From Aliisedimentitalea scapharcae (GTDB lineage: Bacteria > Pseudomonadota > Alphaproteobacteria > Rhodobacterales > Rhodobacteraceae), in assembly GCF_045277565.1 (NCBI RefSeq), contig NZ_CP123584.1:1302001-1366000 (forward strand): a stretch of 64,000 bases of DNA, in the 5' to 3' direction. The translations under genes and the position numbers were made by a program. A model generated the notes under the pieces. The model saw only the letters and a program-made list of their open reading frames with translations, searched no databases and was not told the origin of the DNA. Positions 1 to 9,194 of this stretch are shown piece by piece; within the stretch, counting starts at the first letter, position 1, and each line of letters opens with the position of its first letter.

Positions 1-18
1 GTCTGGGAGGCTGGTAAT

Positions 19-183
19 ATGGCTCTGCAACCAACTCACGAACTGCACAAACGCCGGTTCAGCCGCAATGTTGGCGTCGGTCTCACGCTCGTCGCCTTTA
101 TCGTGATTGTGTTCGGCCTGACTGTGGCCAAGGTCACATCGCCTGGTTTTTCCGTGTCTCAGGCCGCGTCGGAGCAAAAGTAA
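19..183 (+). CDS. Small single-span membrane protein of the cytochrome oxidase cluster (CoxF-like)
   Basis: A 54-residue ORF begins at ATG 19 behind a GGGAGG ribosome site at 5-10 and ends TAA at 181-183, overlapping the ATG of ctaG by one base. It has a basic, His-containing N-terminus (residues 7-17), one hydrophobic segment at about residues 19-38, and a short polar tail. Small proteins of this kind sit between the heme O synthase gene and ctaG in alphaproteobacterial cox operons, where they are annotated as CoxF or oxidase assembly proteins. Position and topology support the call; there is no catalytic motif. The 17 bases before it may hold the stop of the preceding gene, but too little is present to name it. 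Confidence 0.7.
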   Translation: MALQPTHELHKRRFSRNVGVGLTLVAFIVIVFGLTVAKVTSPGFSVSQAASEQK

Positions 184-758
184 TGGCGTTGCAGGGTCCC
201 CAGAAAACCGTAGTGCAATTGGTGGCTGTTGTTGTCACCATGGGCGCTTTGGCGTGGGCGTCCGTTCCGTTTTACGACTGGTTCTGCCGGGTCACCGGAT
301 TTGGCGGCGTCACTGGCGTTGCAACCAAAGGATCAGACGAGATTCTGACCAAGACGATCAAAGTGCGCTTTGATGCCTCCAAGGAACGTGATTTCCCATG
401 GGAATTCAAACCGATCCAACGCGAGATGACCATCCGCATTGGTGAAACCGGGCTGGCCTTTTACGAGGCCTACAACCCCACCGACCGTCCCATTGCCGGG
501 GCTGCGTCCTATAATGTGACGCCTTATTCGGCCGGGGGGTTCTTTGAGAAGATACAGTGTTTCTGCTTTAACGAGCAGATCCTGCAACCGGGGGAGCGGG
601 TGGAAATGCCTGTAACCTTCTTTGTCGACCCGGAAATCGTTGATGACCGGGACGGAAAATACGTGCATACGATCACGCTTTCGTACACGTTCTATGAAAT
701 TGATCTGCCCGAGGGCTATGCCGCTCTTGATGGACAGACAGAAAATAAAATGAACTAA
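183..758 (+). CDS. ctaG: Cytochrome c oxidase assembly protein CtaG (Cox11 family)
   Basis: 191 residues, the usual Cox11/CtaG length. This periplasmic, membrane-anchored copper chaperone delivers copper to the CuB site of subunit I of aa3-type oxidase. One N-terminal membrane helix (about residues 10-30) precedes a conserved Cys at 35, and the copper-binding CFCF motif lies at residues 126-129. The start codon overlaps the stop of the small upstream ORF, so the two are probably translationally coupled. The gene for oxidase subunit III follows after 24 bases, the standard order in alphaproteobacteria. Nothing is missing from the family signature and the call is secure. Confidence 0.97.
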   Translation: MALQGPQKTVVQLVAVVVTMGALAWASVPFYDWFCRVTGFGGVTGVATKGSDEILTKTIKVRFDASKERDFPWEFKPIQREMTIRIGETGLAFYEAYNPTDRPIAGAASYNVTPYSAGGFFEKIQCFCFNEQILQPGERVEMPVTFFVDPEIVDDRDGKYVHTITLSYTFYEIDLPEGYAALDGQTENKMN

Positions 759-782
759 GGCCGCTAGGTGAGGGACACTTGA

Positions 783-1592
783 ATGGCGCACGCTAAAAAT
801 CACGATTTTCACATTCTGCCCCCGTCGATTCTGCCCTTTATGGGCGCGTTGGGTGGCTTCATCATGCTGTTTGGCGCAGTCATGTGGATGCACGATATCA
901 CCCCCTACATGTTCTGGATCGGCCTCGCGATGGTCCTGTATGTCATGTATGACTGGTGGTCCAAAGTTGTCGCTGAAAGCAAGATCGGCGATCACACCAA
1001 AGTGGTCCGTATCGGCCTGCGCTATGGCTTCATCCTGTTTGTGATGTCCGAAGTCATGTTCTTTGTCGCCTGGTTCTGGTCGTTCTTCAAACACGCCATG
1101 TACCCGATGGAGACCTATGCCGGCACCGAATATGTCGCGCCTTATATCCTGCCGGTGGATCCATTCCACCTGCCGCTGATCAATACGCTGATCCTGCTGT
1201 TGTCGGGCTGTGCCGTAACCTGGGCACACCACGCGCTGGTACATGGCAATGACCGCAAGGCATTGGTTCAGGGGCTGACCATCGGCATTCTGCTGGGCAT
1301 CGCATTCACCGGGCTGCAGGCGTATGAATACGCACACCTGCTGCACGAAGGGTGGCAGTTCGGCGGGGACGAATTCTATTCGAACTTCTTTATGGCCACG
1401 GGTTTCCACGGCTTCCACGTTCTGATCGGGACTATCTTTCTGATCGTCTGCCTGATCCGTGCAATGAAGGGTGATTTCACCCCTGAACAGCACGTCGGTT
1501 TCGAGGCTGCTGCCTGGTACTGGCACTTTGTGGACGTTGTTTGGCTGTTCCTGTTCTTTGCTGTGTACCTGTGGGGCACTGCAGGTCTGTAA
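783..1592 (+). CDS. ctaE: Cytochrome c oxidase subunit III
   Basis: 269 residues with the seven-helix pattern of COX3. Recognisable family stretches include the His-Asp-Phe-His N-terminus, the SEVMFFVAWFW segment near residue 90, and the C-terminal helix containing AAAWYWHFVDVVWLFLF. Subunit III binds lipid, stabilises the proton-uptake path of subunit I and completes the aa3 complex in the inner membrane. It is placed directly after ctaG in the same operon. A strong GC-rich hairpin follows the stop, suggesting the cox transcript is at least partly terminated before SURF1. Confidence 0.97.
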   Translation: MAHAKNHDFHILPPSILPFMGALGGFIMLFGAVMWMHDITPYMFWIGLAMVLYVMYDWWSKVVAESKIGDHTKVVRIGLRYGFILFVMSEVMFFVAWFWSFFKHAMYPMETYAGTEYVAPYILPVDPFHLPLINTLILLLSGCAVTWAHHALVHGNDRKALVQGLTIGILLGIAFTGLQAYEYAHLLHEGWQFGGDEFYSNFFMATGFHGFHVLIGTIFLIVCLIRAMKGDFTPEQHVGFEAAAWYWHFVDVVWLFLFFAVYLWGTAGL

Positions 1593-1653
1593 TCGTGCGA
1601 ATGTAACCGATACAGGATTGTAGTTGAAAAACACGATCCCGGTTGTCACAAGC

Positions 1654-1680
1654 AAGGCGCGCGGAAACCCCGCGCGCCTT
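1654..1680 (+). terminator. Hairpin between ctaE and SURF1
   Basis: Perfect 11-bp inverted repeat (1654-1664 with 1670-1680, arm AAGGCGCGCGG) with a 5-base loop. The following bases are only weakly T-rich, so it may act as an attenuator or mRNA-end stabiliser rather than a full intrinsic terminator. Confidence 0.6.
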
Positions 1681-1702
1681 CTGCGTTATCAAGAGCCCGC
1701 AC

Positions 1703-2368
1703 ATGCGTCGTTTTCTGTTCGTCATCTTTGGCCTGGTTGGTCTGGGTATCCTGCTGTCTCTGGGGACATGGCAGGTGCGCCGTCTGGCCTGGAAAGAGGC
1801 TGTGCTGTCCGAAATTGAAACCCGAATTGCTGCCGCGCCAGTTGCGTTGCCGGTGACCCTGAACCCCGAAGCAGACCGGTATCTGCCTGTGCAGATCACG
1901 GGTGAATTGCTGGAGGGGGAAATTCACGTTCTGGTGTCTCTGAAACGGGTTGGTGCCGGGTATCGTGTCATTGCACCGATGGCGACTGGGGACCGGGTTA
2001 TTCTCGTGGATCGCGGGTTTATCGATCTCGAAGACAAGGACACCCCGCGCACCCTGGGCGAGGCGGCGGTGACCGGCAATCTGCATTGGCCCCAGGAAAT
2101 CGACAGCTATACGCCGGATCCGGGTTTTGACGCCAACATCTGGTTTGCCCGCGATGTGGACATGTTGTCGGCGGCATTGGGCACCGAACCTGTTCTGGTC
2201 ATTGCGCGATCCAAAACAGACCCTGCGATCATGCCACTGCCTGTCAGCACGACAGGCATCCCGAATGACCACCTGCAATATGTCATCACCTGGTACGGAT
2301 TGGCCCTGGTTTGGGCGTCCATGATGACCTTTTTCTTCTGGCGCACCCGCGCCGCAAAAACGAGCTGA
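1703..2368 (+). CDS. SURF1 family oxidase assembly protein
   Basis: 221 residues from ATG 1703. SURF1/Shy1 proteins help insert heme a into subunit I of cytochrome oxidase. The typical layout is seen: a membrane helix at about residues 4-22, a large periplasmic domain, and a second helix near the C-terminus (about 190-210). In-frame TTG 1643 would add 20 residues, but that segment runs across the ctaE hairpin and is unlikely to be translated, so the ATG directly before the hydrophobic segment is preferred. The gene lies between the cox genes and thrC, 11 bases before the thrC start, so thrC is probably read from the same message. Confidence 0.93.
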   Translation: MRRFLFVIFGLVGLGILLSLGTWQVRRLAWKEAVLSEIETRIAAAPVALPVTLNPEADRYLPVQITGELLEGEIHVLVSLKRVGAGYRVIAPMATGDRVILVDRGFIDLEDKDTPRTLGEAAVTGNLHWPQEIDSYTPDPGFDANIWFARDVDMLSAALGTEPVLVIARSKTDPAIMPLPVSTTGIPNDHLQYVITWYGLALVWASMMTFFFWRTRAAKTS

Positions 2369-2379
2369 GAGTTGAACCG

Positions 2380-3765
2380 ATGAAATACATCTCGACCCGG
2401 GGCCAAGCGCCCGAGCTGACATTCGAAGAGGCCATGCTGACCGGGCTGGCCCGCGACGGGGGGCTGTATGTCCCGGCAGAGATCCCGCAGATGTCCAAGG
2501 GTGACATCGCGGCGCTGGCCGGTCTCAGCTATGAGGAAACGGCGTTCCGGGTGATGTGGCCGTTTGTCTCCGACAGCTTTACCGAAGAAGAATTCCGCGG
2601 CTGCATTACCCGCGCCTATGCCGATTTTGGCCATGCGGCCCGCGCTCCCATGGTGCAACTGGCCCCAAACCACTTCCTGCTCGAACTGTTCCACGGCCCG
2701 ACGCTGGCGTTCAAGGATTTCGCCATGCAGCTGATTGGTCAGCTGTTCCAGGTGGCGCTGAAACGGCGCGGTGAAACCGTGACCATCGTCGGCGCGACCT
2801 CGGGCGATACCGGATCGGCGGCGATCGAGGCGTTCCGGGGCTTGGATGCGGTCAACGTGTTTATTCTGTACCCGCATGGCCGCGTGTCCGAAGTGCAGCG
2901 TCGCCAGATGACCACGCCGGATGACAGCAATGTGCATGCACTGGCAGTGGATGGAGATTTCGACGATTGCCAGGCCCGCGTCAAAGACATGTTCAACGAC
3001 TTTGAGTTCCGCGATGGCGTCAAATTGGCTGGGGTGAATTCGATCAACTTTGCCCGGGTGCTGGCGCAGGTGGTCTATTACTTCTATTCCGCCGTGGCTT
3101 TGGGTGCGCCGGAACGCGAGGTGTCCTTTACCGTGCCCACCGGCAATTTCGGCGACATCTTTGCAGGCTTCATTGCCAAACAAATGGGGCTGCCGATTGA
3201 TCGTCTGGTGGTTGCCACCAACCAGAACGACATTCTGCACCGCTGCCTGTCCGGGCAGGGCTATTTCAAGGGCGATACCATCCCGTCGATCAGCCCATCG
3301 ATGGATATTCAGGTCAGCTCGAACTTTGAACGTGCGTTGTTTTATGCCTATGGCCGCGATGGGGCCGCCGTTGCGCAGCTGATGGATGAGCTGGGGCAGG
3401 GCGGGTTCAATGTCTCGCAGGGGGCGATGCAGGCGCTGTCCGAGGCCTATGATTCGGGGCGATGTTCCGAAGACGAAACCCTGGCCACCATCAAGGCCCA
3501 GACCGCAGCATCGGGTGAATTGCTGTGCCCACACTCGGCTGTGGGCGTGAAAGTCGCTGATGAGGTCCGCAACACCACGGCGATGGTCACTTTGGCCACT
3601 GCACATCCGGCAAAATTCCCGGCCGCAGTGGAAAAAGCATCTGGAATGCATCCGCCTCTTCCCCCGCGCATGGCAGATCTGTATGACAGGCCGGAACGGG
3701 TGACCCGGATCGGCAGCGATCTGGCCACTCTCGAGGATCATATCAGAAAGACAATCGCGAATTGA
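2380..3765 (+). CDS. thrC: Threonine synthase
   Basis: 461 residues, a PLP-dependent enzyme converting O-phospho-L-homoserine to L-threonine in the cytoplasm. The PLP lysine is K112 in the HGPTLAFKDFAMQ motif, and the phosphate-binding SGDTG follows about 30 residues later. The start is ATG 2380; a longer in-frame ORF reaches back into SURF1 but lacks family residues. The stop overlaps the TTG start of the M16 peptidase, so the two are translationally coupled. Aspartate kinase, an earlier step of the same pathway, lies at 18161. Confidence 0.96.
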   Translation: MKYISTRGQAPELTFEEAMLTGLARDGGLYVPAEIPQMSKGDIAALAGLSYEETAFRVMWPFVSDSFTEEEFRGCITRAYADFGHAARAPMVQLAPNHFLLELFHGPTLAFKDFAMQLIGQLFQVALKRRGETVTIVGATSGDTGSAAIEAFRGLDAVNVFILYPHGRVSEVQRRQMTTPDDSNVHALAVDGDFDDCQARVKDMFNDFEFRDGVKLAGVNSINFARVLAQVVYYFYSAVALGAPEREVSFTVPTGNFGDIFAGFIAKQMGLPIDRLVVATNQNDILHRCLSGQGYFKGDTIPSISPSMDIQVSSNFERALFYAYGRDGAAVAQLMDELGQGGFNVSQGAMQALSEAYDSGRCSEDETLATIKAQTAASGELLCPHSAVGVKVADEVRNTTAMVTLATAHPAKFPAAVEKASGMHPPLPPRMADLYDRPERVTRIGSDLATLEDHIRKTIAN

Positions 3766-5027
3766 CAGTTCAGCACCACCAGCTTGCCAACGGGTTCCGC
3801 ATCGTCACTGAACATATGCCGGGGCTGCAATCCGCAGCCATCGGCATCTGGGTGACAGCGGGCGGTCGGCACGAGCGGCTGGAACAAAACGGCATCGCCC
3901 ATTTCCTGGAACATATGGCGTTCAAGGGCACGACCACCCGGTCGGCCCTGCAGATCGCCGAAGAGATCGAGGATGTGGGCGGTTATATCAACGCCTATAC
4001 TTCGCGCGAGGTCACGGCCTATTACGCGCGGGTATTGCAGGCGGATGTGCCGCTGGCGCTGGACGTGATTTCCGACATCCTGATGAATCCCATCTTTGAC
4101 CCGCGCGAGATCGAGGTCGAACGTGGTGTGATCCTGCAGGAAATCGGTCAGGCTTATGACACGCCGGACGATGTGATCTTTGACTGGTTGCAGGAAGAAA
4201 GCTATCGCGATCAGGCGTTGGGGCGGACCATTCTGGGCCCCTCTGAACGGGTGCGTGCGTTCAATCAGGCGGATCTGTCGGCGTTTATCAAAGAGCATTA
4301 TGGCCCGGGTCAGATGATCCTGTCGGCTGCGGGTGCAGTGGATCACGACCAACTGGTCAAATTGGCCGAAGGTCTGTTTGGTGGCATGACACCCCGGCCC
4401 AGCCTGGTGGCCGATCCTGCCCGCTTTACCGGTGGGGGCGAGGCGCGTCACGAAAAGGATCTGGAACAGGCCCATTTCGCATTGGCGTTCGAAAGCCCCG
4501 GGTATCGCGACGACGAAATCTATACGGCGCAGATCTATTCCAGTGCCCTGGGTGGCGGCATGTCGAGCCGCCTGTTCCAGGAGGTGCGCGAACATCGCGG
4601 CCTGTGTTACACGATCTTTGCCCAGGCCGGTGCCTATGCGGATACCGGGACCACCACGATTTATGCCGGTACGTCGGCGGATCAGGTCGCAGAGCTGGCG
4701 GGGATCACGATTGACGAGATGAAACGCGCCGCTGATGATATGTCGGACGAAGAAGTCGCCCGCGCCCGCGCCCAAATGAAGGCCGGGATGCTGATGGGGC
4801 TGGAAAGCCCGTCAAACCGCGCCGAACGACTGGCGCGACTGGTGCAGATTTGGGATCGCGTGCCCGATCTGACCGAAACAATCGCCCGGATTGACGCGGT
4901 GACCACACAGGACGTGCGTCAATTTGCGGAACGGATCGCGACACAGGCCCCAGCGGCTTTGGCGCTGTATGGTCCGGTGTCACAGGCACCGACATTGGCG
5001 CAACTGCAGGAGAGGCGTGCGGCCTGA
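3762..5027 (+). CDS. M16 family zinc peptidase (mitochondrial-processing-peptidase-like)
   Basis: 421 residues, the length of the single-chain half-size M16B peptidases related to mitochondrial processing peptidase beta. The inverted zinc motif HxxEH is at H47, E50 and H51, with the third ligand E127 in the ERGVILQEIGQ stretch. No signal peptide is visible, so it is probably cytoplasmic. The start is TTG 3762, overlapping the thrC stop, and the stop overlaps the ATG of the next gene. The thrC-M16 pairing is common in Rhodobacteraceae; its physiological substrate is not established. Confidence 0.93.
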   Translation: MTVQHHQLANGFRIVTEHMPGLQSAAIGIWVTAGGRHERLEQNGIAHFLEHMAFKGTTTRSALQIAEEIEDVGGYINAYTSREVTAYYARVLQADVPLALDVISDILMNPIFDPREIEVERGVILQEIGQAYDTPDDVIFDWLQEESYRDQALGRTILGPSERVRAFNQADLSAFIKEHYGPGQMILSAAGAVDHDQLVKLAEGLFGGMTPRPSLVADPARFTGGGEARHEKDLEQAHFALAFESPGYRDDEIYTAQIYSSALGGGMSSRLFQEVREHRGLCYTIFAQAGAYADTGTTTIYAGTSADQVAELAGITIDEMKRAADDMSDEEVARARAQMKAGMLMGLESPSNRAERLARLVQIWDRVPDLTETIARIDAVTTQDVRQFAERIATQAPAALALYGPVSQAPTLAQLQERRAA

Positions 5028-5611
5028 TGCTTCTTGGCAAGCGCAAGATCCGGGTCGAAACCGAGAGGCTGACTTTGCGGCCTCCGGTTCATTCGGATTT
5101 TCGCGACTGGGCCAATCTGCGGCTGGACAGCCAGGCGTTCTTGACGCCTTGGGAGCCCAGCTGGGCCGCCGATCATCTCACGCGCAAATCTTTTACCAAT
5201 CGGGTCTATTGGGCGCAGAGGTCGATTTCAAATGGGTCGGCCGTGCCACTGTTTCTGTTTCGGCGCAGCGATGAACAACTGATCGGGGCCATAACGCTGG
5301 ACAATATTCGACGCGGCCCGGCCCAGGCCGGGACGCTGGGCTATTGGATCGGGCAACGCCATGCGCGCCAGGGATATATGCGCGAAGCAATCGAAGCGGT
5401 CCTGCATCACGCCTTTACCAAACTGGACCTGAGCCGCGCCGAAGCGGCCTGTCTGCCGGAAAATCAGGCCTCGCGCGGGGTGCTGGAAAAATCAGGGTTC
5501 AAATACGAAGGCGTGGCGCAATCCTATTTGCAGATCAACGGCCGCTGGCGCACCCATGTGCTGTATGCGGCCCTGCGCAGCGATCGGCGCGGGCGTACGG
5601 GCGCTGGTTAA
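5027..5611 (+). CDS. GNAT family N-acetyltransferase (RimJ/RimL-like)
   Basis: 194 residues with a GNAT fold of the acetyltransf_3 type. It starts with the ETERLTLRPP pattern, and the acetyl-CoA binding region is GYWIGQRHARQGYMREA at about residues 105-121, followed by AxxxxxNQASRGVLEKSGF. This is the layout of ribosomal-protein alanine N-acetyltransferases such as RimJ. The ATG overlaps the peptidase stop by one base, so thrC, the peptidase and this gene form a tight unit. Substrate assignment to a ribosomal protein is by family only. Confidence 0.88.
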   Translation: MLLGKRKIRVETERLTLRPPVHSDFRDWANLRLDSQAFLTPWEPSWAADHLTRKSFTNRVYWAQRSISNGSAVPLFLFRRSDEQLIGAITLDNIRRGPAQAGTLGYWIGQRHARQGYMREAIEAVLHHAFTKLDLSRAEAACLPENQASRGVLEKSGFKYEGVAQSYLQINGRWRTHVLYAALRSDRRGRTGAG

Positions 5612-5774
5612 GCGTTATTTGGGGCGCGCGCGGCCTGTCTCTGCCCGATGATCTGCCTGACGCCCAAACAGCGACCACCGGCAAACTCGGGGATACGTGC
5701 GGTCACTGCACGAGAATGGCTGTCAGCCCTTTAGAGGGCTTGTGATAGGCGTTGGGCTCGGGCATGAAAACGGT

Positions 5775-7196
5775 ATGATATTGAACCCGGCAGATGAAGG
5801 CTTTGCCGCGCGGCTGCGTGGACAACTGCCTGAAGACATTCTTTCGCCCCCTACGGCGGGCTACCTCGAAGAGCCACGCGGCGTCTATTTTGGGCAGGGT
5901 GGATTGTTGGCGCGCCCGCGCACGACGCAACAGGTGGCCTTTCTGATACGCGCAGCACATGCGGCCAGAGTGGCAGTGGTCCCCTTTGGTGGCGGCACGG
6001 GTTTGGTTGGCGGTCAGGTGATGCCGAACGCGGCCCCTTTGATCGTCTCGTTGGAGCGGATGAACAAGATCCGCAGCGTACATCCGTCGGAGAATGTGCT
6101 GATCGCCGAAGCAGGCGCGGTTCTGGCCGAGGTGCAGCAGGCCGCGCTGGATCAGGATCGGCTGTTTCCCCTGTCACTGGCCGCCGAAGGGTCCTGTCGT
6201 ATCGGCGGCAATCTGGCCACCAACGCTGGCGGTGTGAATGTGCTGCGGTATGGCAATGCACGTGACTTGTGTCTGGGGCTCGAAGCCGTGCTGCCCGATG
6301 GGCGGATCTGGCACGGGTTGACGCGGCTACGCAAGGACAACACCGGCTATGATTTGCGCAACCTTCTGGTTGGGTCCGAGGGCACATTGGGGATCATCAC
6401 CGCAGCCGCGTTAAAGCTGTATCCGGTGCCGGCAGAGCGTGGCACAGCGATTTTGACCGTGACCTCACCAGCTGCAGCGTTGCAGCTGCTATCCATGGCG
6501 CGTGGGCGGGTAGGCGAGGCGGTCAGCGCCTTTGAGCTGATCCATGCGCAAGGCCTGGCCTTTCTGCAAGAGACCGTTCCAGAGGTACGACACCCGTTTG
6601 ACACGGCACCAGAATGGTCGGTGTTGATCGAGTTGGGGCTGACAGAGGGACAGCATGCCGCAACGGTTCTGGAGGAGCTGTTTAGCCAGGCCTTTGAGGC
6701 GGGGGTTGTGCAGGACGGTGTGATTGCCCAATCCGAAGCGCAGCGCCGCGACTTGTGGAATATCCGTGAACATATTCCTGTTGCAAACAAACGGGTCGGA
6801 TCTGTGTCGAGCCATGACATTTCGATCCCGATCAGCGCAATTCCGGACTTTATTGACCGCGGGCGGACGCGGATTGCCGAATTGGGGACCTTCCGGATCA
6901 ACTGTTTTGGCCACCTAGGCGACGGCAATCTGCATTACAACGTGTTTCCGCCAAAGGGACACTACCGGGCAGAATATGCAGAGCAAAAGCCTGTGGTGCA
7001 GCAGGCGATCCACGACCTGGTGCATGAGTTCGACGGATCAATCAGCGCCGAACACGGCATCGGGCGGCTCAAGGCCGAAGATCTGGTGCGCTATGGTGAT
7101 CCGGTGCGGTTGGCGGCGATGCAGTCGATCAAGACGGTACTGGACCCGCATGGAATCATGAATCCCGGCGCAGTGTTGAAACCTGCCGGGACCTGA
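5775..7196 (+). CDS. FAD-linked 2-hydroxyacid oxidase (GlcD / D-lactate dehydrogenase family)
   Basis: 473 residues from ATG 5775. The N-terminal FAD_binding_4 domain (about 35-215) shows VVPFGGGTGLVGG and IGGNLATNAGGVNVLRYG. The C-terminal FAD-oxidase domain ends with HLGDGNLHYN and SAEHGIGRLK, both typical of GlcD, D-lactate and D-2-hydroxyglutarate dehydrogenases. It oxidises a D-2-hydroxyacid and passes electrons to a quinone or electron-transfer flavoprotein. No glcE or glcF neighbours are present, so a stand-alone D-2-hydroxyglutarate or D-lactate dehydrogenase is more likely than glycolate oxidase. The ribosome site is weak; an in-frame start at 5697 cannot be excluded. The 163 bases before it hold nothing I recognise. 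Confidence 0.88.
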   Translation: MILNPADEGFAARLRGQLPEDILSPPTAGYLEEPRGVYFGQGGLLARPRTTQQVAFLIRAAHAARVAVVPFGGGTGLVGGQVMPNAAPLIVSLERMNKIRSVHPSENVLIAEAGAVLAEVQQAALDQDRLFPLSLAAEGSCRIGGNLATNAGGVNVLRYGNARDLCLGLEAVLPDGRIWHGLTRLRKDNTGYDLRNLLVGSEGTLGIITAAALKLYPVPAERGTAILTVTSPAAALQLLSMARGRVGEAVSAFELIHAQGLAFLQETVPEVRHPFDTAPEWSVLIELGLTEGQHAATVLEELFSQAFEAGVVQDGVIAQSEAQRRDLWNIREHIPVANKRVGSVSSHDISIPISAIPDFIDRGRTRIAELGTFRINCFGHLGDGNLHYNVFPPKGHYRAEYAEQKPVVQQAIHDLVHEFDGSISAEHGIGRLKAEDLVRYGDPVRLAAMQSIKTVLDPHGIMNPGAVLKPAGT

Positions 7197-7220
7197 ACCA
7201 TTCTGTCGCGGCAAAAGAGG

Positions 7221-7760
7221 TTATTCGCCCTCGAATTCGCACAGGACATGTACGTCCATTCCCATGTCTTCGAGTACCTTGCGCCCGCCCAGATCCGGCA
7301 GATCGACAATAAAGGCACAAGATATGATTTCGCCGCCCAGGCGTTCGATCAGCTTGATTCCCGCCGACGCTGTGCCGCCCGTGGCCAGCAGATCATCGAC
7401 CACCAGGATCTTTTCGCCGGGTTGAATCGCGTCATCGTGGATTTCGACAATCGCTTCGCCGTATTCCAGCTTGTACTCTTGGCTGATGGTGGTGCCCGGC
7501 AGCTTGCCCTTTTTGCGGATCGGTACAAACCCAACGCTCAGCTGATGCGCAATGGCACCGCCCAGGATAAATCCGCGGGCCTCCAGTCCCACCACCTTGT
7601 CGATGCGTTCGCCCGCATAGGGGTGCAGCATCTGGTCGATGGCCATGCGAAAACCGCGCGGGTCCGAGAACAGGGTGGTCACATCGCGAAACAGAATTCC
7701 TTCGTGTGGAAAATCGACAATGGTCCGGATGTAATCCTGAACGGTTTTTCTTTTGGGCAT
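7221..7760 (-). CDS. apt: Adenine phosphoribosyltransferase
   Basis: 179 residues, the standard Apt length. The enzyme makes AMP from adenine and PRPP in the cytoplasm. The 13-residue PRPP motif ILVVDDLLATGGTA lies near residues 121-134. The N-terminal pattern of a short helix, FPHEGILFRDVTTL and then the hood region also matches. ATG at 7760 has a GGGAG ribosome site on the minus strand about nine bases upstream; the longer ORF extends into noncoding sequence. It converges with the upstream oxidase. Methylthioadenosine phosphorylase, which releases adenine, is at 10362-11234, so the two serve the same salvage route. Confidence 0.97.
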   Translation of the reverse strand: MPKRKTVQDYIRTIVDFPHEGILFRDVTTLFSDPRGFRMAIDQMLHPYAGERIDKVVGLEARGFILGGAIAHQLSVGFVPIRKKGKLPGTTISQEYKLEYGEAIVEIHDDAIQPGEKILVVDDLLATGGTASAGIKLIERLGGEIISCAFIVDLPDLGGRKVLEDMGMDVHVLCEFEGE

Positions 7761-8011
7761 TTGCAAGACTCCCGATCTGACCAGAGCCCGCGATGACCCG
7801 GTTATGGTGAAACATTCCGAACGGCCGCGCGCCCAGAGCAACCCGGGCGGTTTCGCCGATGTCGGCCAATGTTGCAAGGGCCAAGTGGGTGACGGTCGCG
7901 TGTCGTGAGGCATCGGGTCGCAGCGGTCGGCAGGAATATCAGGCCGGTCGACACATGCAGGACATTGTATGTACACTTGCGCCTGTAGGACAGGGGCCGA
8001 GGCCGGATAGA

Positions 8012-8188
8012 ATGGGCAAGACGGACGGAAAACCAGGGCGCAAGAAAGACAGCCAGTTGGTTCTGAGGCTGGACAAGGCCGAACGTGACGCCTTTGTCGA
8101 TCTGTGCAAGGCGCGCGACACCAGCGCGGCACGGGAAATCCGGCGCTTTATGCGCCAGTTTGTAAAACAGCACGGCAAGGGCAACTGA
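8012..8188 (+). CDS. Small basic protein, probable ribbon-helix-helix DNA-binding fold
   Basis: 58 residues from ATG 8012. It has a lysine-rich N-terminus, then a short strand-like segment (SQLVLRLDKAERDAF), then two predicted helices with TSAAREIRRFMRQFV. This is the size and pattern of ribbon-helix-helix (Arc/CopG-like) proteins, whose strand pairs in a dimer and contacts the major groove. No toxin gene is adjacent, so an antitoxin role is not supported. Longer in-frame starts at 7859 and 7955 exist but add sequence unlike a protein. The 250 bases between apt and this gene hold nothing I can name. Confidence 0.5.
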   Translation: MGKTDGKPGRKKDSQLVLRLDKAERDAFVDLCKARDTSAAREIRRFMRQFVKQHGKGN

Positions 8189-8192
8189 GCCG

Positions 8193-9194
8193 TCAACCGG
8201 CCAGTTTGCGCATCAGGGTTTCCAGCGGCCCGCGCGATGCCAAAAGGGTCCAGATCCGGGCATATACGGCACATAAGGCACAAAACAGAAGACTATAGGC
8301 AAATATGGCTTTGGTCTCCAGAGAGCCGTCCAACAGCCCCAGTGCCTCGAGAATGCCCATCCCGACAAGGATATGCAGCACATACAGCGTCAGCGCCTGG
8401 CGACCGGGGGTTGTCATCCAACCTGCAATGCCCAGCCAGTCCAATAGCGGTGCGGCCCATAGGGTCAGGCCAATCATAGCAGCGGCACTGCCAGAGGCAG
8501 ACAGGATGTAGAACGGGCCTGGTGGGATGGCGGTCGCATTTAGCACGTCTATCAATTCGGGATCGCTGGTGATCCAGCCGGGGATCAGGCCCAGAACCGC
8601 AACCAGCGTCCCGCCTGCGATCAGCCGCATCTGCGTCGCTCTGGTGCCAAGCTGCAACCGTCCGATCCCAAGACCGACCAGCAGGAAACAGATCCAGGGA
8701 AAAACCGGGTGCCAGCCATTAAAGAAGGTATGGCGCAGGAATCCGGTCACGGTCCAGAAGTCGGAATAGCTGTAGGTGTCCCAGTTCCACCCGGCCTCGT
8801 AATCCAGGATGACCAGCGCCAGAACGCTGACAAACAAAATAGCGGCGATGCTGATCCAAAGGTTGCGGTTGTTCATTGGGACAAAGGGTAGGGCAACGAC
8901 AAAGTAGACCGCATAGAAATGCAAAATGTCGGCGTCAAAGATGGTGAGATTGGCCAGCCCAATGACAAACAGAAAAGCCGCGCGGCGTAAAACGGTTGCG
9001 GTGTCGGAGCGGGCCAGCGTCAGGCCAATCCCCGCGAGAATGACAAACAGCGCTGCGGCGCGCCCTTCGAGCATTGTGGTCAGGGTCGAGAACAAATCGT
9101 CCTGCGGGGTCACGTTGGCCGCGATGCGAAAATTGACCAGCACCATGCCGCAAAAAGCCAGAAACCGGGCGATGTCGAGGCCGGATAGACGCAT
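8193..9194 (-). CDS. DUF418-like multi-pass membrane protein
   Basis: 333 residues with about eight to ten hydrophobic segments. The N-terminus LSGLDIARFLAFCGMVLVN matches the start of the DUF418/DUF1624 superfamily of membrane acyltransferase-like proteins, and the C-terminus ends with the GPLExLMR pattern of DUF418 (YeiB) proteins. The biochemical role is unknown; related families transfer acyl groups across membranes. It stands alone, convergent with the small basic protein ORF, from which it is separated by four bases. Confidence 0.7.
   Translation of the reverse strand: MRLSGLDIARFLAFCGMVLVNFRIAANVTPQDDLFSTLTTMLEGRAAALFVILAGIGLTLARSDTATVLRRAAFLFVIGLANLTIFDADILHFYAVYFVVALPFVPMNNRNLWISIAAILFVSVLALVILDYEAGWNWDTYSYSDFWTVTGFLRHTFFNGWHPVFPWICFLLVGLGIGRLQLGTRATQMRLIAGGTLVAVLGLIPGWITSDPELIDVLNATAIPPGPFYILSASGSAAAMIGLTLWAAPLLDWLGIAGWMTTPGRQALTLYVLHILVGMGILEALGLLDGSLETKAIFAYSLLFCALCAVYARIWTLLASRGPLETLMRKLAG

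Noticed and set aside
2107..3741. 544-codon open frame on the minus strand
   Set aside because: It is the shadow of thrC and SURF1, has no recognisable domain and is rich in His, Gln and Arg as expected of antisense frames in GC-rich DNA.
7961..7980. TGTATGTACA palindrome before the small basic protein gene
   Set aside because: Too short and isolated to separate from chance.
8012..8188. Antitoxin of a toxin-antitoxin pair
   Set aside because: No toxin-sized partner overlaps or adjoins it; the next gene is a membrane protein in the opposite direction.
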